From Pseudomonadota bacterium (GTDB taxonomy: Bacteria > Pseudomonadota > Alphaproteobacteria > Elsterales > Elsteraceae), in the NCBI GenBank assembly GCA_016195115.1, contig JACQAI010000469.1, forward strand, positions 1 through 7,980: a stretch of DNA of 7,980 bases, written 5' to 3'. Positions 1 through 6,182 of this stretch are shown here, piece after piece. The position numbers and the translations under genes are program-made. Position 1 is the stretch's first letter, and each line of letters begins with the position of its first letter. The notes under the pieces were generated by a model. It was not told where the DNA came from, searched no databases, and saw only the letters and a list, made by a program, of their open reading frames with translations.

Positions 1-838
1 CGACGACGATGACGGCGCCGATGATGAGATCGCGGGTCGGCAGATCGCCCCACACCGCGAAGCCGATCAGCGCCGCCCAGATCAGCGACAGGTAGTTGAA
101 CGGCGTGATCGCCGACGGCGGCGCCAGATGCAAGGCCTTGGTCCACCAATACTGTGCCGTGCCGTTGCCGAAGCCGGCGAGCGCCAACAGGCCGAGGTCG
201 GTCCAGCTCGGCACCGTGAATCCGAACGGCAGCAGGCAGGCGGTCAACAGCGCGATCAGGGTCATCTGCCAGATCGTCAGGGTCTCGGTCGACTCGGTCA
301 CGCTCATCTGGCGGATCGCGATCGCCACGGTCGAGATCAGCACGGCGTTGGCGAGCCCGAACGCGACCCCGATCTGAAACGTTCCGGGACCCGGATGGGT
401 GATCAGCAGCACGCCAAGGAAACCGGCGATCAAGGCGCCCCAGCGATGGATGCCGACGCGGTCCTTGAGAATGACGATCGACAACAAGGTGGTGAACAGC
501 GGCGCCGTGAAGCCGATCGCCGTGACGTCGGCGAGCGGCATCACCTGCAGGGCCAGCATGAAGCATGTCATCGAGCCGAACTGCGACACCGCACGCTTGA
601 CGTGGGCGCCCGGCCGGCGCGTGCGAAACACCGCCAGTCCGGCGCGCGGCAGGATGATGAGATAGAGCGGGATCAACCCGAACGCCGTGCGGAAGAACGC
701 GACCTCGCCGACCGGGTAGAGTTCGACTTCCCACTTGACCAGGGCATTGGCGAGGGAGAACACGAGGGACGACCCAATCATCAGCGCGATCGCCCGCGGG
801 ACCTGATCGCGCCGTGCGGCCTGGCCGACGATGGCCAT
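1..838 (-). CDS. DMT-superfamily (EamA) transporter, 3' end cut by window edge
   Basis: Inner-membrane permease of the drug/metabolite transporter superfamily; the substrate cannot be told from sequence. 279 residues are visible, reading off the left edge without a stop. Family members are usually about 290-310 aa, so only a short tail is missing. The two EamA halves are visible: residues ~15-147 and ~155-279, rich in hydrophobic helices. The end of the first half has the typical 'PLADVTAIGFTAPLFTTLLS' stretch (101-120) followed by a charged 'LKDRVG' and another helix. The second half repeats this plan around 'APPSAITPFNYLSLIWAALI' (239-258) and 'WGDLPTRD'. The ATG at 838 is preceded by a good Shine-Dalgarno GGAGG (846-850, 7-nt spacer). 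An in-frame ATG at 853 lies upstream of that site and is less likely. The gene is divergent from the glycosyltransferase gene. The fold assignment is firm; any substrate would be a guess. Confidence 0.93.
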   Translation of the reverse strand, partial: MAIVGQAARRDQVPRAIALMIGSSLVFSLANALVKWEVELYPVGEVAFFRTAFGLIPLYLIILPRAGLAVFRTRRPGAHVKRAVSQFGSMTCFMLALQVMPLADVTAIGFTAPLFTTLLSIVILKDRVGIHRWGALIAGFLGVLLITHPGPGTFQIGVAFGLANAVLISTVAIAIRQMSVTESTETLTIWQMTLIALLTACLLPFGFTVPSWTDLGLLALAGFGNGTAQYWWTKALHLAPPSAITPFNYLSLIWAALIGFAVWGDLPTRDLIIGAVIVV

Positions 839-845
839 GCGTTCC

Positions 846-850
846 CCTCC
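846..850 (-). promoter_or_regulatory. Ribosome binding site of the DMT transporter
   Basis: On the minus strand this reads GGAGG, ending 7 nt before the ATG at 838. It selects that start over the in-frame ATG at 853. The rest of the 97-bp divergent gap (839-935) holds no promoter I can defend. Confidence 0.6.
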
Positions 851-935
851 CATCCCCGACCATAGCGAGGGGCGCGCGCCGAGGGCAATCTTGGCAGGCT
901 TGCCGGGGCCGGCGGGTTCCGTTACACCGCGAACG

Positions 936-1727
936 ATGCCGGTCAAGCTCTCCGCGGTCCTGGTCGCGCACAACGAGGCGGCGCAGATCGCCGACTGCCT
1001 CGAGACCGTGCGCTTCGCCGACGAGATCGTGGTCGTGCTCGACCGCTGCACCGACGACTCGGGCGTGATCGCCCGGCGCTTCACCGAGCACGTGATCGAA
1101 GGCGCGTGGGAGATCGAGGGGCCGCGCCGCATGGCCGGCCTCGCGGCGGCGAGCGGCGACTGGCGCTTCGAGATCGACGCCGACGAGCGCGTCACGCCCG
1201 AGTTGGCGGCCGAGATCCGCCGCGCGATCGACGGCGCGCCGTTCGGCTATTTCAAGGTGCCGGTCGCCAATCATATCGGCGGCCGCTGGGTGCGCCACGG
1301 CTGGGGCGCCTACAACGGCGTCTCGGCGACGCCGCGCCTGTCGGCCCGCGGCGCCAAACGCTGGGGCGACCAGCTGGTCCACCCCAAGCTCGCGCTGTCG
1401 GGCGCGGCGATGTGGTTGGAGCAGCCGCTGATCCACTACGTCGACCGCGACTTCGCCGACATGCTTGAGCGCATGAACCGCAACACCAGCGCACGGGCGC
1501 GCGACCTGGTGGCGTCGGGCGACATCGGCAGCCTCGGCGCCAACCTGCGCCGCGTGCTGACGCGCTTCTTCAAATCCTACGTCCAGCGCAAGGGCTATCG
1601 CGAAGGCGCGACCGGCTTGATGCTCGGCCTGTTCGCCGCGCTCTACCCGCTGATCAGCTACCTGAAGGCGCGCGAACTGCTCAGTCGCGCGGCCGCGCCG
1701 CGTCCGCCGGCGTCGCCGCATCCTTGA
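936..1727 (+). CDS. Family 2 glycosyltransferase, WaaE/KdtX-like (LPS core type)
   Basis: Predicted cytoplasmic, membrane-associated GT-A glycosyltransferase that moves a sugar from a nucleotide-sugar to a lipid A-core or similar glycan acceptor. 263 aa, close to the usual size of WaaE-type enzymes. The N-terminal beta strand is 'LSAVLVAHNEAAQI' (5-18), followed by 'DEIVVVLDRCTDDS' (29-42), where the nucleotide-binding Asp lies. The metal-binding DXD-type motif is 'DADE' (81-84). The family's acceptor-domain features follow: 'GRWVRHG' (116-122), a His-Pro near 149-150 and 'HYVDRDFADMLERMNR' (167-182). A hydrophobic C-terminal stretch (226-243) could touch the membrane. The ATG at 936 is chosen because it puts the first beta strand at the N-terminus. 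The frame is open further upstream to an ATG at 831, but that would run into the divergent transporter's start. No strong ribosome binding site is seen. The last 47 bp overlap the end of the convergent ligase gene. The exact sugar is unknown. Confidence 0.9.
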   Translation: MPVKLSAVLVAHNEAAQIADCLETVRFADEIVVVLDRCTDDSGVIARRFTEHVIEGAWEIEGPRRMAGLAAASGDWRFEIDADERVTPELAAEIRRAIDGAPFGYFKVPVANHIGGRWVRHGWGAYNGVSATPRLSARGAKRWGDQLVHPKLALSGAAMWLEQPLIHYVDRDFADMLERMNRNTSARARDLVASGDIGSLGANLRRVLTRFFKSYVQRKGYREGATGLMLGLFAALYPLISYLKARELLSRAAAPRPPASPHP

Positions 1728-2916
1728 GCGCGACCGCGACCGCGAAGCCGGCGAGCCACAGCGCGGCGATCCACCAGCTCTGCCAGATGCCGTAGCTCAG
1801 CGACACCTCGACCGCCGCCGCGGCGAACGTCGCCAGTCCAGCGGCGCGCGCCACCGGCGGCAGCGGGCCTGCCAGCCGCATCGCGACGATCGTCGCGACC
1901 AGCGCGCCGAGCAGCGCGCCGACCGCGCCGAGCTCGAGCCAGACCTGCAGCGCGCCGTTGTGCGGATGGAGGGGCAGCTGCTCCACGGATATCGGCTGCC
2001 CGGTGCGATCGCGCACGACGGCGATGTCCTTGCCGCCGGGGATCGCGCGCGCCGCGTCGAGCCCCCAGCCGAGCAGCGGACGCTCGCTGATGCGCACGTC
2101 GGTGAAGTGCCAGATCACCAGGCGATGCATCGCCGACGGCTTGAGCAGCGCGGCCGGCAGCAGCGGCGCCGAAGGCGGGCTCAGCAGCGGCAGCAGCGGC
2201 ATGGTCAGCACCGCGACCGGCACCAGCACAAGTGCAACCTGGACCGCGGCGCGGCGCAGCCACAGGGTCAGCGCGAACGTGACGGTCGCAACGGCGAGCG
2301 CCACGTGCGCGCTCGCGCTCAGGCACGCCGCGATACCGACCGCGGCGACCGCCCAAGCGACGAGCGCCATCGGATAGCCGCGCGCGTGGCGCACGAACAG
2401 CACGACCGGCCACATCATCAGGGCGAGCACCGTGGCGCCGCGGTTGGTCGCGGTCGGCGGCGCCTTGGCCCCGTGCAGCCCGCGCATCAGCCCGCCGGCG
2501 AGCGCCCAATCGACGACCGCGAGCCCGACCGTGAGGCCGAGCCCGAGCGCCAGCGCGCCCAGCACCTGCCGGCGCGCCGCGGGCGCCAGCCGCGCCGCGG
2601 CATCGACCAGCAGCAAACCCTCGACGCATTCCGCGACGAAGCGCAGCGCGCGCGTGAGGCTGTACGCCGGATCGATTGCCCACAGGGCCGACGCAAGCGC
2701 GAGCCCGGCGAGCAATGCCAGCGCGGTGGCGAGATCGACCGAGGGCACGGGCCAGCGACGCTCGAGCGCCGCGATCGCGCCGAGACCGACCGCGACCACC
2801 GTCAGGAGCGGCGCCAGCCCGAGCGGCGCCAGCAGTGCCAACGGACCGAGCACCAAGCCGGCGAGCGTCAGCAGCGCCGCCGCGGCGCGGTCCGGCCGCC
2901 CGAGCGCGAGCGCCAT
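1681..2916 (-). CDS. O-antigen ligase family protein (WaaL/Wzy_C type)
   Basis: Polytopic inner-membrane protein of the Wzy_C family (O-antigen ligase or polymerase), 411 aa, within the usual 400-450 range. It has about ten hydrophobic segments in a row. The Wzy_C hallmarks are present: 'NRGATVLALMMWP' (158-170), 'HRLVIWHFT' (264-272), 'RPLLGWGLDAAR' (279-290) and, in the large periplasmic loop, 'HPHNGALQVWLELGAVG' (317-333). The His-Pro-His-Asn cluster corresponds to the functionally important periplasmic His region of WaaL. Known ligases move undecaprenyl-pyrophosphate-linked polysaccharide onto lipid A-core. A polymerase or a protein O-oligosaccharyl ligase of the same fold cannot be excluded from sequence alone. 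The ATG is 2 nt after the stop of the secreted repeat-protein gene, with AAGGG (2926-2930) 9 nt upstream, so the two genes are almost certainly co-transcribed and coupled. The C-terminal tail is coded by DNA that also codes the end of the convergent glycosyltransferase. Confidence 0.9.
   Translation of the reverse strand: MALALGRPDRAAAALLTLAGLVLGPLALLAPLGLAPLLTVVAVGLGAIAALERRWPVPSVDLATALALLAGLALASALWAIDPAYSLTRALRFVAECVEGLLLVDAAARLAPAARRQVLGALALGLGLTVGLAVVDWALAGGLMRGLHGAKAPPTATNRGATVLALMMWPVVLFVRHARGYPMALVAWAVAAVGIAACLSASAHVALAVATVTFALTLWLRRAAVQVALVLVPVAVLTMPLLPLLSPPSAPLLPAALLKPSAMHRLVIWHFTDVRISERPLLGWGLDAARAIPGGKDIAVVRDRTGQPISVEQLPLHPHNGALQVWLELGAVGALLGALVATIVAMRLAGPLPPVARAAGLATFAAAAVEVSLSYGIWQSWWIAALWLAGFAVAVALKDAATPADAARPRD
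2182..2199. repeat. Two tandem 9-bp units (CAGCAGCGG) inside the ligase gene
   Basis: The unit CAGCAGCGG occurs twice head to tail (2182-2190, 2191-2199), with a third copy at 2158-2166. On the coding (minus) strand it gives Pro-Leu-Leu units within 'MPLLPLLSPPSAPLLPA', in a loop between membrane segments. Copy-number change would keep the reading frame. It may simply be codon bias in a Pro/Leu-rich stretch. Confidence 0.5.
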
Positions 2917-2918
2917 GC

Positions 2919-3893
2919 TCAGGGGCCCTTGTCGACCAGGGCGATCGTCTCGACCTCGGTGACCAGCGCCTGGAAGCGCTCGTAGGTCTTGGTCAGCTGG
3001 CTCGAGGTCAGTTTCAGCGCCCGCAAGGTTTGCCGCGCTGCATTGCGGTCGAGCGATTCCGATTGCGCGATCGCGATCAGTCCCAGCGTGGTGACGCGCT
3101 GCGCGGTCCCGAAGCCGGCGTCGCTCTGGGTGCGGTCGTAGGCCAGCGCGGCGTCGCGCGCCAGGGTTCGGGCGCGATCCTTATTCCCGAGCGCCGCCTC
3201 GGCGCGCGCCAGATGCGCCAGCGCGTAGACCCGGCCGGTGGCGTCGACGATCGCGGCCGCGGCCTGGCGCGCAATCCGCACGGTCTCCTCGGCCTCGGCG
3301 CGGTCGCCGATCTTGGCCTGGGCGGCGGTAACCAGCGCCAGCGCCGCGATCTGGTCGCGCCCGGGCGGAATCTGGGTCGCGGCGCGCAGGCCTTCGAGCG
3401 TCGCCAGCCCGGCGCCGTCGCGGTTGCCGATGTCGGCCAGACCGATCGCCATGTAGGGCAGCAGATTGGCCTTGGTCGCCTTGTCGGGCATTTGCTGAAG
3501 CAGCACGAAGGCCTGCTCGGCGATGCGCTGGGCGACCTCGGGGTCACGCAGCTCGGCGTAGGTCTGCACCAGGAGGGCATAGATCACGCCCTTGGACACC
3601 GCCGCCGGGGCGGGCGTCTTCGACGGCTCGTCGGTCGCCGCGAGCGCGTTGGTCGACATGGCCCGCGCCGCCTCGCCGTCGCCGACGCGCACCAGAGCGC
3701 GGGCGAGCCGGGCACAGGCATTGGCGCGCCATGCCGGCTCCAAGTTCGACGACCGGATGGTTTCGAGCAGCCTGACGGCCTCGCGCAGGGGCTCGACCGC
3801 CTCCTGCGGCGGGCCGCGCCGCTGCGCCTGGGCCTGGACCGCTGCGGGCGCGGCGCACAGGACGAGGAGAACGGCGAGCAAACGGGCGGTCAT
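2919..3893 (-). CDS. Secreted TPR-like helical-repeat protein, function unknown
   Basis: 324 aa exported protein made mostly of paired helices. The N-terminus is a clear Sec signal peptide: 'MTARLL', a hydrophobic core, and a likely signal peptidase I site after 'AVQA' (about residue 21). The mature part shows about six degenerate TPR/Sel1-like units of roughly 38-50 residues, starting near 54, 104, 142, 181, 222 and 263. Each has the pattern A..LA.A....GD...A......A, for example 'LARALVRVGDGEAARAMSTN' (63-82) and 'LARAEAALGNKDRARTLARD' (228-247). No enzyme motif is seen, so a protein-binding scaffold in the periplasm is the likely role. The ATG at 3893 starts directly at the signal peptide; an in-frame ATG at 3923 would add ten residues (MNGGRVVGSP). 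It is the first gene of an operon with the O-antigen ligase 2 nt downstream. This suggests a periplasmic partner in glycan assembly, but that is inference from position only. Confidence 0.85.
   Translation of the reverse strand: MTARLLAVLLVLCAAPAAVQAQAQRRGPPQEAVEPLREAVRLLETIRSSNLEPAWRANACARLARALVRVGDGEAARAMSTNALAATDEPSKTPAPAAVSKGVIYALLVQTYAELRDPEVAQRIAEQAFVLLQQMPDKATKANLLPYMAIGLADIGNRDGAGLATLEGLRAATQIPPGRDQIAALALVTAAQAKIGDRAEAEETVRIARQAAAAIVDATGRVYALAHLARAEAALGNKDRARTLARDAALAYDRTQSDAGFGTAQRVTTLGLIAIAQSESLDRNAARQTLRALKLTSSQLTKTYERFQALVTEVETIALVDKGP
2926..2930 (-). promoter_or_regulatory. Ribosome binding site of the O-antigen ligase
   Basis: On the minus strand this reads AAGGG, 9 nt before the ATG at 2916. 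It lies inside the last codons of the upstream repeat-protein gene, as expected for translational coupling. Confidence 0.5.
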
Positions 3894-3919
3894 GGGTGAT
3901 CCGACGACGCGGCCCCCGT

Positions 3920-3948
3920 TCATGGGGCGCCCATCAACGCCTTGTCAA
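3920..3948 (-). promoter_or_regulatory. Candidate sigma-70-type promoter for the repeat-protein/ligase operon
   Basis: The minus strand has a perfect -35 hexamer TTGACA (3943-3948). A weak -10 follows at 17 nt spacing (CCATGA, 3920-3925; 3 of 6 matches to TATAAT). If used, transcription would begin near 3912, which favours the ATG at 3893 and excludes the ATG at 3923. The same 9-bp core CTTGTCAAG gives TTGTCA on the plus strand, but no -10 at a fitting distance is visible there. The 107-bp divergent gap (3894-4000) must hold promoters for both directions unless they lie further upstream. Confidence 0.35.
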
Positions 3949-3986
3949 GTCGACGGTTTCGCGCCACCTGTTAGGGCGGACTGCGC

Positions 3987-3991
3987 AAGGA
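3987..3991 (+). promoter_or_regulatory. Ribosome binding site of the YgfZ-like gene
   Basis: AAGGA lies 9 nt before the ATG at 4001 and decides this start over the longer open frame that begins near 3896. Confidence 0.6.
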
Positions 3992-4000
3992 TTTTCGGGC

Positions 4001-4885
4001 ATGGTCGAAGCCGCCCTCCTGGAGCATCGCGGCGCCCTCAAGGTCGCCGGAGCCGACGCGCGGCCGTTTCTCCAGGGCTTGATCTCGAACGACATCACCA
4101 AGGTCACGCCGGCGCGCGCCATCCACGCCGGCCTGTTGACCGCGCAGGGCCGCTATCTCCACGATTTCATCGTCGTCGAGCTGGGCGAGGCGCTGCTGCT
4201 CGAGACCGAGCGAGCGCGGCTCACCGATCTGCGCAAGCGCCTGTCGCTCTACAAGCTGCGCGCCAAGGTGACGATCGAGCCGGCCGACGACCTCGCGGTC
4301 GTCGCCTTCTGGCCCGAGGCGGCGCTCGTGCCGCTCGGGCTGCCGGCCGAGCCCGGGGCCGCCAAGCCGCACGCCGGCGGCGTCGCGCTGGTCGATCCGC
4401 GGTTGGCCGCGCTCGGCGCGCGCGCGCTGGTGCCCGCCGCACGGCTCGACGAGGCGCTCGCCGGGTTCGTGCGCGGCGCGCTCGGCGGCTACGACCGCCA
4501 TCGCTTGGCGCTCGGCGTGCCGGACGGCAGCCGCGATCTGATCGTGGAAAAATCGCTGCTGCTCGAGAACGGCTTCGATGAGCTCAACGGCGTCGACTGG
4601 CATAAGGGCTGCTATGTCGGCCAGGAGCTGACCGCGCGCACCAAGTATCGCGGCTTGGTCAAGAAGCGGCTGCTGCCGGTCGCGATCGACGGCGCCCCGC
4701 CGGCGCCCGGCACGCCGATCGCGCTGGGCGCGCGCGACGCCGGCGAAATGCGCAGCGCCGCCGATGGTCTCGGCTTGGCGCTGCTGCGGCTCGAGATGGT
4801 CGACGCCGCCGCGCTCGAAGGCGAGGCGCTGACCGCCGGCGACGCACGCCTCACCGTGCAGCGGCCGCAGTGGCTGAAGATGTGA
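4001..4885 (+). CDS. ygfZ: YgfZ/GcvT-fold folate-binding protein (IBA57-like)
   Basis: Cytoplasmic member of the YgfZ/IBA57 family, which binds tetrahydrofolate and supports assembly or repair of [4Fe-4S] enzymes such as MiaB. 294 aa, slightly shorter than the 326 aa of E. coli YgfZ, as usual for alphaproteobacterial members. The family signature K-G-C-[FY]-[IV]-G-Q-E is complete at 202-209 ('KGCYVGQE', with the conserved Cys at 204), followed by 'LTARTKYRGLVKKRL' (210-224). The N-terminal GcvT-like fold shows 'RPFLQGLISNDI' (21-32) and 'GLLTAQGRYLHDFIV' (44-58), both typical. The start is set by AAGGA 9 nt upstream. The stop overlaps the start of the acetyltransferase gene, so the two are probably co-transcribed. 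It is divergent from the secreted repeat-protein gene. Assignment is firm because of the signature motif. Confidence 0.95.
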   Translation: MVEAALLEHRGALKVAGADARPFLQGLISNDITKVTPARAIHAGLLTAQGRYLHDFIVVELGEALLLETERARLTDLRKRLSLYKLRAKVTIEPADDLAVVAFWPEAALVPLGLPAEPGAAKPHAGGVALVDPRLAALGARALVPAARLDEALAGFVRGALGGYDRHRLALGVPDGSRDLIVEKSLLLENGFDELNGVDWHKGCYVGQELTARTKYRGLVKKRLLPVAIDGAPPAPGTPIALGARDAGEMRSAADGLGLALLRLEMVDAAALEGEALTAGDARLTVQRPQWLKM

Positions 4886-5472
4886 GCGGCGCCGCGGCCG
4901 CGCCGTCGCTGCGCACGCCGCGTCTCATTCTGCGCCCCTGGCGCGACGCCGACCTCGAGCCGTTCGCCGCGATGGCGGCCGATCCCGAGGTCATGGCGCA
5001 TCTGTCCCAGGAACCCGGGCGCGCCGCGAGCGATGCGCTGGCGGCAGGCATCCGGGACCATTTCGCGGCGCATGGCTATGGCTATTGGGCGGTGGAGCTC
5101 CCCGGCGCGACCCCGTTCATCGGCTTTGTCGGCCTGAGGCTCGTGACCTACGCGGCGCACTTCACGCCGGCGGTCGACCTCGGCTGGCGGCTGGCGCGCG
5201 ACCACTGGGGCCACGGCTATGCGACCGAGGCCGCCGCCGCGTCGATCGACCACGGCTTCGGTCACCTCGGCTTGAGCGAGATCGTCGCCTATACGGTGCC
5301 GGCCAACCAGCGCTCGCGCCAGGTCATGCACCGCCTCGGCATGACGCACACCGCCGCTGACGACTTCGACCATCCGCGCCTACCCGCCGGCCATCCCTTG
5401 GCGCGCCACGTGCTCTACCGGCTGCCGCGCGCGGCGTGGCGCGGCCTGCCCCCGCGCGACGCGGCAGACTAG
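4870..5472 (+). CDS. GNAT-family N-acetyltransferase (RimJ/RimL type)
   Basis: Cytoplasmic acetyl-CoA-dependent N-acetyltransferase, 200 aa, of the Acetyltransf_3 group that includes RimJ/RimL. The opening 'LRTPRLILRPWRDADLEPF' (14-32) is typical of the group. The acetyl-CoA pyrophosphate-binding motif A is 'LGWRLARDHWGHGYATEAA' (104-122). The C-terminal motif 'VPANQRSRQVMHRLGM' (143-158) and the ending 'DDFDHP...GHPLARHVLYRL' are also standard. The acceptor could be a ribosomal protein, another protein N-terminus or a small molecule; it cannot be told. The start is uncertain. GTG at 4870 overlaps the YgfZ gene by 16 nt. GTG at 4882 would give a 4-nt GTGA overlap with its stop and a protein 4 aa shorter. 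Either way the genes are translationally coupled. The stop lies 4 nt from the end of the convergent PAS gene. Confidence 0.93.
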   Translation: MAEDVSGAAAAPSLRTPRLILRPWRDADLEPFAAMAADPEVMAHLSQEPGRAASDALAAGIRDHFAAHGYGYWAVELPGATPFIGFVGLRLVTYAAHFTPAVDLGWRLARDHWGHGYATEAAAASIDHGFGHLGLSEIVAYTVPANQRSRQVMHRLGMTHTAADDFDHPRLPAGHPLARHVLYRLPRAAWRGLPPRDAAD

Positions 5473-5476
5473 CCGT

Positions 5477-6121
5477 TCAACGAACCGTCTCCGCCGCGCC
5501 GAACCCAAGCGTGCGGTAGGCGAGGCTCTCGAGCGGCTTCCCCGCGGAATCGAAGTACAAGGTCAGGCCGAGAATCATGTCGATCGCCTGACCGTCGGAC
5601 GCCAAAGGCAAGCGCAGCACCTCGATGGCTCGGCAATCGGGCATTGGGACGACGCGCGGCTCGCTGCGCCGCCAGATCGGCTGCCCGGTCTCGACCACCT
5701 GCGCATACTCGCGCAACAGCGCGGCCGCTTTCGCATGATCCGCATAAGCCTCGTCGAGCCATTGCCCCGAGAGGTTCTTGCCGTTTACCGAGTCGATGCG
5801 GCTGCCGAGCAACCGATAGCGAAAGCGCAACGGATCGCGCTGCACCTCGACCAGCACGATGTTCGGCAACAGGGCGACCACTGCAGCGGGATCAAAATGC
5901 TGGCGACCCGGCAGGCCATCCGGCGGATGGATCCGTCGCCAGTAGGCATAGAGCGCGCGAGCGCTCGCATGGCACGCCGAGATGTCGATGGAACGCGCCT
6001 CCCGAGACGCCAGCCTTGGCCGGAAATGTTCCCGAACCCTTAAACTATCCGGAAGCCGTGCTGGCCTATCCGGCGGTGATCGCCTGCGAGCGTTCTCCAA
6101 TCGAGCTTCATGATCCTCCAA
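5477..6121 (-). CDS. PAS_5-domain protein, possible signalling or sensory protein; start uncertain
   Basis: Small soluble protein of the PAS_5 type, common in alphaproteobacteria and mostly uncharacterised. The domain spans about residues 53-200 of the longest form: 'ARALYAYWRRIHP' (54-66), 'DPAAVVALLPNIVLVEV' (77-93), then 'PLRFRYRLLGSRID...GKNLSGQWLDEAY', all strong family features. There is no output domain (kinase, GGDEF or DNA-binding). The start is a problem. The frame is open to a TTG at 6121 (214 aa), with another TTG at 6100, but the first ~44 residues are Arg/Pro-rich and look like translated non-coding DNA. No ATG or GTG lies near the domain start. A strong GGGAGG (5998-6003) sits 8 nt before an ATC codon at 5989, which would give a 170-aa protein. 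The gene lies downstream of the TPP enzyme on the same strand and ends 4 nt from the convergent acetyltransferase. Confidence 0.82.
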   Translation of the reverse strand: MEDHEARLENARRRSPPDRPARLPDSLRVREHFRPRLASREARSIDISACHASARALYAYWRRIHPPDGLPGRQHFDPAAVVALLPNIVLVEVQRDPLRFRYRLLGSRIDSVNGKNLSGQWLDEAYADHAKAAALLREYAQVVETGQPIWRRSEPRVVPMPDCRAIEVLRLPLASDGQAIDMILGLTLYFDSAGKPLESLAYRTLGFGAAETVR

Positions 6122-6131
6122 CCATGTTCCC

Positions 6132-6161
6132 CCCTCCCCCCGTGCGCAGCACGGCGGAGGG
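6132..6161. terminator. GC-rich hairpin between the TPP-enzyme and PAS genes (possible terminator)
   Basis: Inverted repeat with outer arms CCCTCC (6132-6137) and GGAGGG (6156-6161) and inner arms CGTGC (6141-6145) and GCACG (6149-6153) around a 3-nt loop, with a small C-rich internal loop between them. It lies 21 nt after the stop of the TPP-enzyme gene. No T-run follows on either strand, so it is not a textbook intrinsic terminator. It could be an RNA 3'-end stabiliser or a processing site. Confidence 0.4.
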
Positions 6162-6182
6162 ATTCAATCTTGAGCACCGATT

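Noticed and set aside
128..865. 245-codon plus-strand frame opposite the DMT transporter
   Set aside because: Composition is Arg/Asp/Gln-rich with no recognisable fold, while the minus strand codes an unmistakable membrane transporter.
831..935. Longer N-terminus for the glycosyltransferase starting at ATG 831
   Set aside because: The extra 35 residues overlap the divergent transporter's start and ribosome binding site and do not resemble family sequence. The ATG at 936 begins right at the first beta strand.
839..935. Possible promoter hexamers in the divergent gap (TTGCCG with TTACAC)
   Set aside because: The -10 part matches only two of six consensus positions, so it is not distinguishable from chance.
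1960..3899. Long open frames on the plus strand opposite the ligase and repeat-protein genes (up to 407 codons)
   Set aside because: They are extremely rich in Arg, Gln, Gly and Ala with no domain or motif, and lie antisense to genes with clear hallmarks. GC-rich codon bias creates such stop-free shadows.
3971..4603. 210-codon minus-strand frame opposite the YgfZ-like gene
   Set aside because: Antisense to a gene with a complete KGC-x-x-GQE signature and a good ribosome binding site; the frame has no domain features.
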